This document shows, one piece after another, positions 12,446 to 25,007 of a stretch of DNA of 64,000 nt. This DNA is from Pterobdella sp. o SKG-2022. Its lineage: Eukaryota > Annelida > Clitellata > Hirudinida > Piscicolidae. The notes beneath the pieces were generated by a model. The model saw only the letters and a list, made by a program, of their open reading frames with translations. It was not told the DNA's origin and did no database searches. The stretch spans positions 3,565,259 through 3,629,258 of the forward strand of contig OZ038326.1 of the NCBI GenBank assembly GCA_964035795.1. Direction: 5' to 3'. Every line of letters starts with the position of its first letter. The first letter of the stretch is position 1. A program made the translations under genes and the position numbers.

Positions 12446-12845
12446 ATTATTATTTTAAATTCATTTTAATTATATATTTCAACTTTAAATTTTGTTGCGT
12501 TGCAGTTACTTGTAAAATTTTTTTTTGAGACCACAAAAAAAATGTTTTCAATAATGAAAATATTCTTGAAAAATTCTCTTATCAGTTTTCATGTCTTCAT
12601 AAAACTTCATAAATTTTTTTATTCAGTATTTTTTAATTAAATTTTTTATCTCATTTAATTTATTTTAATTCAAATTTCACCTTAAATTCTCCATGGAAAT
12701 ATAATTGAAAAATTTTCAAGGGCAATATTTTGGAAGGTGAAAAAAAAAATTTAGGGGAAGCATCCTTTACGTTCGAGTTCGTTATCTGAGAACCGCAAAT
12801 TAAGCGATTAAGTTACTTTTTAACATCTAGACCAAAGTCTCAGTT

Positions 12846-15800
12846 ATGACTGTTTTGAAATCTTTTCTTTTTAGACTCAATTCCAGTTCTCAGGTGAATA
12901 TTCAAAATGTTTAACTTCTAGGTGCCTAACAAAGCGATCACGTTTGCGGGAAAATTAAGTTAAAAGTTCAACACGTTTTCTAAGATTAAGTGCATTTATT
13001 TGACAACTAGATTTCAAACTCATTTTTATTCAGGTTTTGGGTAGAGCATTGCCGGTGCGTCACAAGTCAGTGAATACAGTAAGGGATGCATTGTAACTTT
13101 TCTGTTTTATGCTAACCAATTTGAATTAAATTATTTATACATTAGAAAAAAACTATTTTCAATTTCATGTTCCATATATTTCAACAATTGATTCACTCAA
13201 ATTCAAATTTTTTACTCGTCATTAGCAGTAGTTTCATATGGTTGACATTTAACATTGAAACTATAAAGTTTAATCTATCTTGTATGTAAATGATTTTTAA
13301 ATAAGTAATAATGATGATAGCATAAGGTTGAAGCTATATTTTTAATTTTGTTCATTGTCTTAGGTATTGTATATTATTCATTTATAAAAGTTCATTTATT
13401 ATACAGTATTAATTGGAATGTTTTGTCTAAACTTTTTATCATGTATGTCATAGAACCTCAAAGAAGTTCTCTCAACTCTCATACCTGAGCAAAGAGAAGT
13501 AGTTAAAAAGTTTGTTTCTGAGCATGGGAAGTTCTCCCTTGGTGAAGTCACTATCGAACAGGTTTGAAAACTAGCTTTCATGTATACATTTTTTATATTA
13601 CTACAAATTCACTGAAAATAAAAGACATTTGTTATAACATATAAATCATTGAACAAATAAAATAACCCATGAAATAATTCAGCAAAAATTATTGTTGAAA
13701 CTCCACCAACATAGTATTAATATTAACTAAATCAACCTAGTACAAAACAATTCAATTCCAGCTTGTTATAGTTTTAAAACTGACCCAAAAATCACATAAA
13801 AAGTTGTATGGAGGCATGAGAGGTATCAAGGGACTCATCACAGAAACATCAGTCTTGGATGCAGAACTTGGAATCAGATTCCGAGGCTACTCTATCCCTG
13901 AGTGTCAAAAACTACTTCCTAAGGCACCTGGAGGATTTGAACCCCTTCCTGAAGGTCTTTTCTGGCTTCTCTGTACTGGTCAGATCCCCACTCAGGAACA
14001 AGCTGATGCTTTGTCTAAGGTTTGTAGTGTTGAATTATGGATTGCCATGTATTTTAAATTCGAGCTTAGTTCAAGATCTGACTAAAGAAACCTAGAAATA
14101 CTTTTTTAATAATGTTTCAAATCTATGAAGCTTTTTAATAGCCACAGTTTTCAAAGATTTTTGGTACAAATATTCAAACAAATTTTTTACCCTAACCACC
14201 ATCTAATCATGCATGAAGGACTGGGCTCATAGGGCAGGCCTGCCATCCCATGTGGCCACCCTGCTCAAAAACTTTCCAGCACAACTGCACCCCATGGCCC
14301 AGTTCTCTGCTGCCATTACTGCATGCAACTGCGAGAGCAAGTTCGCTAAGGTTGTTCATTTTCTATTATTGGGGTTATTGGATTAAATTCAAACTATAAT
14401 GCTGTGGTATTCAATTTAAGTTATAATGCTTTTAAAATTCAATTCATTATAATAATAATATTCAAAGTTTCTATATAACACCAAGAAAAGGAAACAATGT
14501 TTATTTTCATGTTAAAGGTTGACTATTGTTGAAATTCCACTTATACCTTTATTGTACACACATACCACATTCAACAACAATTACCTCAACACAACAAACA
14601 CTAACCTTGTCAGCCCTATAACAACTAGCAATGATGGGAAGATGAAGACTTTAATTAAGATATTGACTGTTAATATTTCTTCACACAGGCTTATTCTGAT
14701 GGTGTTCATAGAGATAAATATTGGGAGGTTTGTGGTTTGGGACACTTATACAACTATTAGATAGATTATAGATATATACCAATAGAGACTTGAAAAACTA
14801 TCACTAATGGAATTATGTTATGGTATATTTTATTGTAAGGTCAATAAACACAAAGTATTTATTCAAAAAAGAAGATTTTTGTAAGACTAGCTTACATTAT
14901 CGAGTGATATATCATTTTAATTCAATGCATTTCCAATATAGCCATGTTATAAACTGAACTGTAATTATTTACATAATTAGGAATTATGATGTATGTAATA
15001 ATGATTAAGAAAGCATTATTGCTGTAGCTTCACTCTATTCAAAATATAGTTACATTCCCAAGTTGCTAAACTACCACCAACACAGTACATATATGAAGAT
15101 GCCATGAATCTGATTGCTAAACTTCCCACCATAGCTTCCATCATTTACAGAAACCTCTACAGGTTTGATATCATCATTATATGAAGAAGTGTATATAGTT
15201 GACTGTTGCACACACCACAGAGATGGCACAAGTGTGGGAGCCATTGACCCAGAGAAAGATTGGTCAGCCAACTTCCAATGTCAACTCGGTTATGAGGATC
15301 CTCAGTTTGCTGAGCTGCTCAGAATGTATCTTACTATTCACAGGTCTGTGGTGCTGTTGCTTTGATGGATGTTGATGCTTTATTGATGTTTTTATTGGCT
15401 TGAATCATTGCTATTTCCATGGGACTAAATCATTGATAAATTATTTAACATGAGAATGCTGATTTAAGTATAATGCATTATTATAAAATGCACTTTATAT
15501 TGAGATTATGCCCCTCAAAGACATATTTATCAAACATTCATAATCCTTCCACAAATGACCAATGTTACATCCACTCTATAGTGATCATGAAGGAGGCAAT
15601 GTCAGTGCCCATGCATGTCATTTGGTGGGTAGTGCTTTATCAGATCCCTACCTGTCTTTTGCTGCAGGCATCAATGGCTTGGCTGGGCCTCTGCATGGCC
15701 TTGCTAACCAGGTGGGTGGTGTGAGGTGGAAGTGTGGTGGTGGGAGGTGGTGCAGTGGTAAGATGGTGGTGTATATGTTTGCTATGATGTTTTTGTTTTA

Positions 15801-17667
15801 GGGATGGTGTGGTGGGTTAAAATTCATTGTTATAATGCTATATATATATATATATATATATATAGGTTGATGTGTTTCATTTGATTATTTAATGTTCATT
15901 ATTTTTTCCATTCAGTCTGAAAATAGCGTGGTTTAGACATTTTTAACGATTTTAGTGCCATATATTATATGCTATTCATGATAAACTCTTAAGTGAACAG
16001 GATTATAAAACCAGCTTAATTTAATGCATAGATTAGCTTCAGATTAAATTGAATAAATCAATATGTGTTTTCAATACTCAAAAACTCAGATTATTTATAA
16101 TTGACTTTTTTCAAACCATTTTTACATTAGTTTTAAAAAATTCCCAATATTAATGCATTAATATATATATGAAATTAACCGATTAATTGATTAGTTTCAA
16201 TTAAAAAATTCCCTTTAAAACAGGAAGTGTTGCTCTTTTTGAAAGATCTCATGACTAAGGTATGACTGTTTCTCATTTTCGAAAATGTCTTTCAAAAACA
16301 TCAAACCCCTTATATTAATATTTGATAATCAAATAAATACATAAAATCAAATTTTTCATATTGATCATCAATTGGAGTTGTTATGTTGCCATAACCATGG
16401 GTCTATAAACATTACATATTCTTATACATTCACTCACCTTTTTTAAAGACATCTTATATATCTTGTTTATTCAGATTTTCTTGATTTTTTTTTCATAATG
16501 AGAAAATTTTTTATATATTTGTTTTTCAGACAAAACTATAGTTTTTGACAAATTCATTTTTGCCATAATTCATTAGTATATTTTTAAAAATCCTTTCAAC
16601 TTCAACCCATTCAACACCATTCTCACAAAGGTAGGCGAGGGTTACACCCAGGAACATTTGAAGGAGTATGTGTGGGCCCAATTGAAGGCTGGTCAAGTAG
16701 TGCCGGGGTATGGCCATGCAGTCCTTAGGGTCACTGACCCCAGGTTTGTCATGGGTAATTTGATGGTCTTTGGGGTTTTTTTTGAAGGTCTGTAGTGGTT
16801 TAGCGATTGCTGTTTTTTTTTGAAGTAGAGGGGAGAAGGATTATTTCTTAATGGTTTTTATCCAATTATTGTGATTAACTTCTGAGCTTTCTCCTTGTTT
16901 CCCATTATCTCTATTGTACTCATAATCAATATATCCAATACTCATACCTCTCATTAAACTCACTGTACTGCACCTCAAACCATCCTTACAGATACTCCTG
17001 TCAAAGGGAGTTTGCCCAGAAGTTCCTGCCCAACGACCCCATGGTCAAGCTAGTCTCAGACTTATACAAGATCGTTCCCGACATCCTTCTACAAGTTGGC
17101 AATCTTTCTTTGTGTTTATGCCATTTGGTTGAATAGTTATTTTTGATTCTTTTATGCAACGTGTGAATAAAATTTTCTATACAACATTTATTCATGTTTT
17201 AACAAAAAGAATGGTTTAAAGTTTAATGATTTTTCACAAATGACTTGAGTATAGCGTTATTATATATGACCATAGCTCGGCAAGGTGAAGAACCCATGGC
17301 CCAACGTGGATGCTCACAGTGGGGTTCTTTTGCAGGTTTGCATTGTTTCATGCATTTTGTTTTGCCATCCAGCCGGAATCGTTTCATTTATCATGGTTTA
17401 TTTAAGCATTACCAGATCTTCACTTCATCATCATCATAGTTTGTTGTCCCTATAATCATATTTTATGTGGTCAGACTTCATATAAATAAATCCACACAGC
17501 ACTATGGCATGACGGAGATGACGTTCTACACCGTCCTCTTTGGTGTGAGTAGAGCTCTGGGTTGTATGGCTTCCCTCATCTGGTCAAGGGCCCTACGCTT
17601 CCCTCTTGAGAGACCCAAGTCTTTCAGCACTGATCTGCTACAAAGCATGGTGAAGAAGGGCAAGTAG
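12846..17667 (+). CDS. CS: Citrate synthase, mitochondrial
   Basis: Condenses oxaloacetate and acetyl-CoA to citrate in the matrix. Fourteen exons join in phase: 12846-12893, 13034-13078, 13454-13561, 13804-14019, 14219-14350, 14689-14727, 15086-15162, 15221-15343, 15582-15711, 16224-16259, 16631-16743, 16992-17094, 17276-17335 and 17500-17667. Total 465 residues, against 466 in human. The first two exons give an Arg/Ser-rich, acid-free presequence ([15 protein letters not shown]...) suited to mitochondrial import. Active-site stretches are present: [48 protein letters not shown], and [11 protein letters not shown], which holds the catalytic aspartate. The exon at 13804 uses an odd A-rich acceptor (cataaaaag). 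Complete. Confidence 0.97.
15839..15866. repeat. (TA)n microsatellite in a citrate synthase intron
   Basis: 28 bp of perfect TA repeat inside the intron between the exons ending at 15711 and starting at 16224. Confidence 0.95.
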
Positions 17668-18810
17668 ATGGCTCCACGTTGATCACTATAAAAATCTCGG
17701 AATAAATAACTGTTATTTCCATGTGTGTTTAAGTTAGATGGATTTGATCCTGGTTTGCTACTGATCTTTGAAGAAAATTATTTTTTAAAATATATTTCAG
17801 AAAGGAAAAGATAAAAATTATGTGTTTTTTGCTAAATATTTAACCTACATTTTTTAAATTTATAATTTTTTATGATTTTTTCTTTCTATTTTATTGCATT
17901 CTTCATTATTTTTGCATATATTTAAGGTTTCATTTAGTATGATTTAGTCATTTTAGTTAATAGTAAAATATGTTATATTTAGGCAGAAAATGTTTTGTCT
18001 TTAACTCCATTTTTTCGGGTCTTCAGTCTTCAAATTTTTGGTTTGAATAGATTTGAATAAAGCTTTCTGATATTTTAAATTGTTTTCATGATGCACCAAC
18101 ATACTGCCGTGAAAATAGAGAAATTCAAGTAACAAAAGCACCTGTCTCGAAACTATTCAGTATTATCAATAATTACTAACTTCGATATTAAAGTCGACGT
18201 TAACGATTATTGACATTGCTTAAAAGTACATTAAGATGTCTCTAAAAAGTTATATTTAGTGTTATGACAAATAAGAAAAATAAACCACAATCTGTTATGA
18301 AGACTCTAAAAAAAGATTAAATTTTCATATCGAACTATAAATAGCATCTACTTCCATCAATCATTTTTAACATCTTTCCAGTTTTCCAAAAATAACATCT
18401 TCTATAAGCTTATTTTTATCGAACTCATACCGTGTTTTCTAGAATAACTTTGATCTTGATTTTTTCAAAAACCAAACCGTAAAATGAAATTAATTTCAGA
18501 ACACTAGTAAGTTTATTAAGATACGAACCTATCGTACCTTAATAAACTTACTAGCGTTCTAAAATTATATTCAACTTTGACCTTCTACTGTTTTTAAAAA
18601 ATTCAAAGCTTTATTTCTGATTCATATCTTCGTCTTTACCAAATCTTCTCAAACTGATGTCTATAAATCTTTTGAGTTGCTTATAAAAGCTTAAAACTGA
18701 CACGCTATCTTTTAAGACGTTTCAAATTGCGACTCTCATGAGCAGACATTTATAAGTACATTTTGTTAGATTCAAGCAACAAATAAATAACAGGGTTACC
18801 ACTGTTATCT
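17668..18810. other. Intergenic region between CS and tRNA-Cys
   Basis: AT-rich, no exon recognised on either strand. It contains the citrate synthase 3'UTR (AATAAA-type signal just after the stop, near 17701) and the inverted repeat listed separately. Confidence 0.6.
18492..18566. repeat. Near-perfect inverted repeat (hairpin)
   Basis: Arms 18498-18526 and 18532-18560 are 29 bp long and pair with only two mismatches across a 5-nt loop. Similarity extends about six more bases outward (aatttc / aaaatt). The core arm reads ctagtaagtttattaag. It could be a MITE-like relic, a palindromic regulatory element or a small structured RNA; nothing here decides between these. Confidence 0.85.
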
Positions 18811-18882
18811 GGGGGTATAGCTCAGTGGTAGAGCATTCGACTGCAGATCGAGAGGTCACCGGTTCAAATCCGGTTGCCCCCT
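18811..18882 (+). tRNA. tRNA-Cys (GCA)
   Basis: 72-nt cloverleaf with no intron. Acceptor stem GGGGGTA pairs with TGCCCCC, followed by discriminator T. The D arm carries AGCTCAGTGGTAGAGC, the anticodon loop CTGCAGA gives GCA, and the T arm is CCGGTTCAAATCCGG. A- and B-box promoter sequences are intact. Confidence 0.97.
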
Positions 18883-19234
18883 TGTTTCATTATTAAACGT
18901 ACAAATTTTATAATTACTTTGATTTTAAGATCTTCTTACAATGAATTTTCACAATATTTTGTTTAATCAGCTTTTATTTTGAAATAGTATGTATACATAA
19001 CTTCTTACGTTAATTTTTAGTTTTGTGACATTTAAACTTTGCATCACAGATAATCAATAAATATTTCATGAAAATTTGTTGAGTATCATTCACTAATATT
19101 TTTGGTAACAACTATCAATGCAACACAATACTTTGTTTGAATATACTTGAAAAAATTTTTAGCACTTTTGATGAATTTTAGTCATGTAAACAGAGAAAGT
19201 AAGATTAAAGGGTCTAAAACAACTTGAGTTGACA

Positions 19235-19724
19235 TTAATTAGAATACTGAACAATTTTACACATGGCCGACATGGTTGTTAGGAAGATACAAACCATCAA
19301 AAGGACAAACGAGTTAGGTTTCGCTTTGAATGTAAGGTTAAATTTGACCACAAAAGCAATGAACATGTATATAGCTGTGAGTTATTTTTAAAATAATTTA
19401 ACGTTTGTATTTAGAGAGTTTATAACTATAGTTCAAAAATAATATCTTAGTAAAGTCATCAGTATGATTTTTTTATTTAAAAATCAATTTACCTGTAGCC
19501 AACAAAAAAGAGACGGAAATTATTACAGAAATCGGTTGTGGTTCAAAGGTTTCATGGTAAGTAATGTAGTTGAATGATACAGCAATTGTTAATAACACTA
19601 CAAAAGATACTGTAAATTCGTCAGCTCCATTGGGTAAATTGGCTGCGGGCAAGATTAAAATTTCGTAGGCAACTATCGCCAGCAGAAATGAGAGTTTTGC
19701 ATTTGCTTTTGTGTCAAGCATCAT
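19235..19724 (-). CDS. Small four-TM membrane protein, unrecognised
   Basis: Two exons, 19493-19724 and 19235-19374, join in phase 1 with canonical GT/AG signals to give 123 residues ending in TAA. Four hydrophobic segments are visible, roughly residues 10-27, 38-55, 66-88 and 98-116, separated by short polar loops, with a Lys-containing loop before the last. No signal peptide beyond the first TM and no catalytic motif. I do not recognise the family. Size and topology recall small ER or ciliary transition-zone membrane proteins, but that is inference only. Its start is 260 bp from the RGS gene start on the other strand, so they probably share a promoter region. Confidence 0.7.
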
Positions 19725-19984
19725 AATTTATAGTTTTTTCGATATAAAAAGCTTATAGTAAGCCTTGTTAACTATTTTTATGATTACTACTGACGTGTTA
19801 GAACGATGATTAAATATAAAAACAATTTTTGAATTAATTTGATTTATTCACTTTTAGTTATATAAAATATGTTCTCGTAAAAGAGTTTCGTCTCTGAATC
19901 CATAAATTAAAAATAATACACTTAAAAATAAGGATTATAAGATTTCAATAAAATAATGAATAAATTATTGGTACATTAATTTCG

Positions 19985-21726
19985 ATGGATACCTCGAAAA
20001 AATATGACGGATGTGATCCTTGTAAGGAAGGAAAAATTGCAAGTTTGTAAGTTTTCTTTTTAGTTTTTTAAAACAATATAAATTTTTATCATTTTAGTTT
20101 TGAAATATTATATATAGTAAAAGAAGTCTTAAAGAAAAATTTACTAGAAGAAAAATCAAAGACTCTTCTAAATGTTCAGAATCTACATCAGATATAGGAA
20201 AAATTTTAAAATCAACAAAACCAAACAACGATTCTGTTCTATTATGGTTCAAATCATTTGAAAATATCCTAAAGGATAAAGGTATCAAGTCATATATACT
20301 TTATATTTTTAACCAATTAATTTAATTAAAAATTATCAATATCAAATATTCTTCTAGTGGCATTGGATCTTTTTCACAAATATCTTCAGAGTGAATTCAG
20401 TGATGAAAACTTGGAGTTTTGGCTCTCTTGTGAGAATTATAAACAGCAAGAAACTTCATCTCTTGTGCCATTGGCTGTTTCTATCTACAATGATTTCATT
20501 GTTATCCAATCACCAAAAGAAGTTTGTATTCAATCTTTTATTTATTTAATGAAAGAAATTACTACATGGTCATTAGGTCATATCTTTTTAGCTCAGTTGA
20601 TCTTCAAAACATCTGTTGTGTACTAATGAAAAAATCCACAATACTTCAACACACTTTTTCATACTTCAAAACCTTCCAGGTGAATTTGGATTCAGTGACA
20701 AGAGACCAGATAAGAGAGAATGTGAGCAAGGCCACACGAGGTCTTTTTGATGATGCTCAACATCGCATAGAAGCTCTTATGCAGAAGGATTCCTATAACA
20801 GGTGACATTTTGTATGTCTTTCTTGCATATCTTTTGAACAGGGTATATTTTATGATTTTCTCATATATTCTTTGAACATGAGAAATTTTGTGTCTTGATC
20901 ATTTACATTGAACTGATGTATATCTGTTTTATATTTTTTAGTTTTGAATTTCAAAATGAAGTTGACCTAGGAAAATCTTTTTTTTCAATTTTGTGATTTC
21001 CAATCCGCCATGAAGCATCAATAACCATAATGTGTTAAACAAAGAAACATGCCTGTGTTTATTGATATTATTATAGATACATTATACAAATGCTATACAA
21101 AACATACATAAGATGTCTCTGAAAAGATACATTATATAATCCATACAGGTTTCTTTCTTCACCCTTGCTGCAACAATGGGCACAAAAGCACAACATCAAA
21201 CTGCCGTCTATTTGAACGTGTTATTGTACTTTTCATCAATTTAAATACAACATTGAAATTGTGTGTGTAGCGTATTTTGTAAAAAATTTAGCCTTTAAAT
21301 TGATCAGTTTTTTTCTTGTTTTTTTCACAGTGTATTTATTCAAAACTGTAGAAGGATTATTGAATGACTTTTAGAGATTCAGCTTGATTATAATGATATT
21401 TGGTTTATTTCTTTTTATCTACAATTCAATTTATTTAATAATTTGTCAAGGAGTTTATTTATGGCTACATGAAAACACTTTTAGCCTGCATTTATTTTTC
21501 TTATGACATGATAATTTTGTGTTTAATTTACCTTTCATACCTCATGCTCAATTTATCTATCTATTTATCTATCTAGCCATCTATCTTTTTCTCATTTAAA
21601 TAATATATATATATATATATATATATAAGTGTTCAGTTTTTGACGAGAAAAATAACAGTGTACTCAGTGTACTTGGAAAGCAATATTACTGCGTTTGTTT
21701 TCAGATTTTATTTGAAACATAAGTGA
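19985..21726 (+). CDS. Small RGS-domain protein (R4-like)
   Basis: GTPase-activating protein for heterotrimeric G-protein alpha subunits. Exons 19985-20046, 20118-20281, 20358-20521, 20680-20801 and 21705-21726 join in phase for 177 residues. The N-terminus is short and basic with two Cys (DGCDPC), a possible palmitoylation or membrane-targeting segment. The RGS box runs from about residue 60 (WFKSFENILKDK) through DLFHKYLQSEFSDENLEFWLS, CENYK and NLDSVTRDQIRENV to FDDAQHRIEALMQKDSYNR. The last 22-nt exon adds FYLKHK. Reading through the preceding donor gives a stop immediately (AAC AGG TGA), so retained and spliced forms differ only by six residues. Poly(A) signal near 21764. Which RGS subfamily member it is cannot be told. 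Confidence 0.92.
21603..21627. repeat. (AT)n microsatellite
   Basis: About 25 bp of perfect AT repeat in the last RGS intron, just after a run of degenerate CTAT units at 21555-21590. Confidence 0.9.
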
Positions 21727-21942
21727 AGCTTCTCAATTACAATGTATGATTTGTGCCTTGTTCAAATAAATCACTGTTGTTTCATATTCAATTGATTTAT
21801 ACTTGTAGTTCTCGATATACTTCACCACTGGGTTAGCAGTAAGTATACCATCGGGTTATTTACAAAAATCCATTTTTCAAACCCAGCGTCATTTGTTTAT
21901 ATTGTCTTGTTTCAATTCGATTACACTTTTCACATCTCAAAA

Positions 21943-22518
21943 ATGGCGGAGATAGATAAGATAGTAGTGTTTCTATCAGGTTTATCCTTCCATATATTTC
22001 TAGTGGCCATCACTTCAAAACACGGTGTCTCGCTCTTAGCAGCGAATTCAACCTTCGAAACTAATATAATGATAGGAATGCAGGTTTTAGCGCTAGCTTT
22101 GCTCCTTGTCTCATGGGTTATTGTGCAAGCCCTGCCCAAGGTAGCTTTCATCGTGCTTGCTAATCTTGCCTTTTCTCTCAGTGCCGGTTGTTTATTCAAA
22201 TGTTATTTTCCACAACTAATAAATAATTCAAGTTCTAACTTGAATTTTCATTATTATAGTATAAAATTAAATCTACATAAAAATTTAGCTTTACTTTTAC
22301 GCTCATATGCGTTTTCAACCAGCTCAGTTTCTCATAAGTTGATTAAACTTAACGACTACCCATTCTATTCAGTGCTCGTTATTTTCCTCTTGGTTGGCTT
22401 TAGAGTGGCATACACAGTTCAGAGCACCCATAATGACAGCCTCATCATCGCCTTCTATGTCATATCTGCCATCCTATCTTTACTGGCTGCTTTTTGGAAC
22501 TTCTTCAGCAAGATTTAG
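21943..22518 (+). CDS. Intronless multi-pass membrane protein, unrecognised
   Basis: A single open frame of 191 residues from ATG 21943 (context aaaATGGCGG, a good initiation context) to TAG. Hydrophobic segments appear at about residues 8-26, 44-62, 65-83, 143-161 and 168-188. A polar, Asn/Ser- and His-rich stretch of about 55 residues sits between the third and fourth, with a net positive charge. The C-terminus is SLLAAFWNFFSKI. No family recognised and no catalytic motif. It is one of the few genes here with no intron, while its neighbours have 2-7 exons, so a retrocopy origin is possible though no poly(A) remnant was noticed. It is a real-looking gene because the frame stays open through alternating hydrophobic and charged blocks. 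Confidence 0.7.
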   Translation: MAEIDKIVVFLSGLSFHIFLVAITSKHGVSLLAANSTFETNIMIGMQVLALALLLVSWVIVQALPKVAFIVLANLAFSLSAGCLFKCYFPQLINNSSSNLNFHYYSIKLNLHKNLALLLRSYAFSTSSVSHKLIKLNDYPFYSVLVIFLLVGFRVAYTVQSTHNDSLIIAFYVISAILSLLAAFWNFFSKI

Positions 22519-22895
22519 ACTGCACAATATTTAAGCTTAGTTGTTTAGTTTTAGTTTATTAAATTTTTGAGTTTTTTGAAACTTTATGGAAGTAATTTAA
22601 ATTCCAATAATGAAGAACACGTAATTTTGTATTTGAAATGTTAGGTTGCATAAAGAAAAAAATTATTTTGAATAAATCTTGTAAAAATATATTTCCAATC
22701 CATCAATAAGAAAAGTTTGTTTTAAAAGCTTTCGTTTTGATAACATTATTCAAAAACTTCAAACATTCTGCAAATTGATATTTCTAATAATTTTTTGTTG
22801 AAAACTCAAACTGATATAATTTATCGATCTCTATTAGTCCCCCATAACATGAAACCAACTAATATTATTTGGAACAAATCTTTCTAGCAGAATCA

Positions 22896-25007
22896 CTATG
22901 CATAAAATCCTTGACTGCTGGGCGGAGGAGCTTCAGGACTATCGGAAAATCTGCGGTGAGACTTCATTTGCTGGGGTTTTTGTTGTTTGGTGTAGAGAAC
23001 AGTTTGGTTGACTGACACGTTTAAGTTTGTTTCATCGATAGAGTCGTCTCTCGAAGCGCTGAAAAGCTGTTTTTTAGATGCAACTATGTCGGCCATTGCT
23101 TCGTTTGATTGGTCTCCTGCCCCTAAAAGAATTTCATTAGATTTGGTGAATTCTTAGTTTTAATACATATAAGACAGTTGGGCTTGTATGGTATGAGTTT
23201 AACTCAAAAAGAAATTTTCGATATTTCTAAGGTTTTATATAGATTAAAATCAATTTTTACTCAAATATGCGATGAAAATTACCATTTTTGGGTAAAATAC
23301 TTTGAGATTGGCAGAGCAATAAAGATTTTTTTGCGGGTTTTGAGTCGTTGTTTTTCAAAGCTTTGATCTTCTTCAAGTCACCGTCATTCTTGATCTTCTG
23401 TTGGAAGCCTTGTATGAACTTCTTACTCAACTCTGTCACTTCTTTTTCGTCTAAAAACTCTATGAAACATTCAATAATTTTTATTCCATCAAGAAATTTT
23501 GTCTACAAAATTTTCAACTTGAATTTTATAAATTGAGCTATAACAGCGTTAAAATTGAAGATAGTTAAAGTTTACTCAATAACTTAACATTTGAAGAGTG
23601 AATAAAGGAGCACCTATGGAATATATGGCTGCGTTGATAACGGCATCCCTGTAGCGATGTTTGCGACAAACGGGGTTGTTGCTGAAGTTTATTTTCGCAA
23701 CACACAGCCAATTTCCTGCTATAACTTTGACCAAATCTTTTAAAGAGTTCAATTCATTGCTTGCAGCTATGAATTCTTCAAGTTTATGGCAATCTTTAAA
23801 TGCTTCAATATCCTCCAAGCCATTACTGCTTACGTCGACCACACGTAGCGTTGTCTAGGTCGAAAAATAACATAATTTAAAAATTTTTGAACTTTATCAT
23901 CTACGAATAATAATTCTTTAAAAATAAGATAATGATATTATAATCATATTCTTTATAATAATATTAACAAACGGAGCTTTATTCGAAGCTTAAAACCTTT
24001 TGATTGGTATGTAGAAGTGGTGATTTTATAGAAACATCTTCAAACAATTAATTTAGCGTAATACCAATCATAAGATATAAAAATGTAAAATTCTCACTGA
24101 AAGGGCTTGGATACATAATGGGTCGATTATGAGGCTAGTTCCTGCATCCAGCTGTTGTTTCTCTATATGCAGTTCTTCTAATGAACTCAAACCTAGATTT
24201 GAAATATATGAACATCATTTTTAAGAACTATTAATCGTCATCATTATCATTGTTTTACGTGCTTTTCTATGCTAGCATGTTATTGATAAATATACGTGGA
24301 AGCTGTTAATAAGGTACCTTCAAGTCCTTCCAATAGAGATATACTGTTATAACCGAGTTCTCTGTAGGGTTTATAATGCTTTTGTTAATAAGTGTGAATG
24401 AAAAAATTTCGATTATTACTTTTTTCATCCTTATTTTTTTAATAATTTCAAAGTTTTATTTTTTTTTTGATAACTGCATTTTAAAAATTTAAACCAAACA
24501 TGAAGCCTTTCGTGAATATAGTTTTAAAATTGTATTACGTATTGTCTTAGACAAACATACATTTTGTTCAGATTTCCATGCTTTTCAACGTTCTGTATAT
24601 ATTTTATTTTGTTGTTTTGCAAATAGAGAGATTGTAGATGTTTGTTTTTAGTGATATTTGGTATTTGAGTCAAGCTATTGTCATACAGGTATAGAACCAA
24701 CAGTCTCTCACACAAACCTAACTCCGAACCCTGTGTATTTATCTATGTTAGTCTTTGAAAGTTTCTTTTCAATCTAAGAGAACAATGATAAAATATTAGT
24801 GAAAACTATGATATATATGGCAATATTATGAAAAAAAATGATTGAGTTTTAAAAGATTATAATAGATCAGTATAACCATACAATGGAATCAATATTTTTG
24901 TCTTGCAAGTTAAGATGGGTGACTTTCTTTAGATATGAAACCCGTTCTTGGTCATTTAAATTACCTGCGTTCTTCTTCAGCATCATTTCAACAGCTAATT
25001 TCACCAT
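22896..25007 (-). CDS. PPP1R42: PPP1R42-like leucine-rich repeat protein
   Basis: LRR protein of the family that binds protein phosphatase 1 and localises to centrosome/basal body and testis microtubules. Exons 24882-25007, 24561-24730, 24318-24361, 24098-24192, 23614-23854, 23301-23459 and 22896-23122 join in phase for 353 residues. LRR-type repeats are visible: VTHLNLQDKNI, LLVLYLYDNSLTQI, LQSLYLQNNKIKYI, NSISLLEGLEG and LRVVDVSSNGLEDIEAF. The cap NFSNNPVCRKHRYRDAVI and IEFLDEKEV match the end of the human LRR domain. The C-terminus is Lys/Ser-rich, then Pro-rich. The start is conserved (MVKLAVEMM). It is followed on the same strand by CEP152 about 1.2 kb upstream. Confidence 0.9.

Noticed and set aside
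18811..18882. Mitochondrial-type or pseudogene tRNA
   Set aside because: All stems pair and the A/B boxes are intact, as in a nuclear tRNA-Cys.
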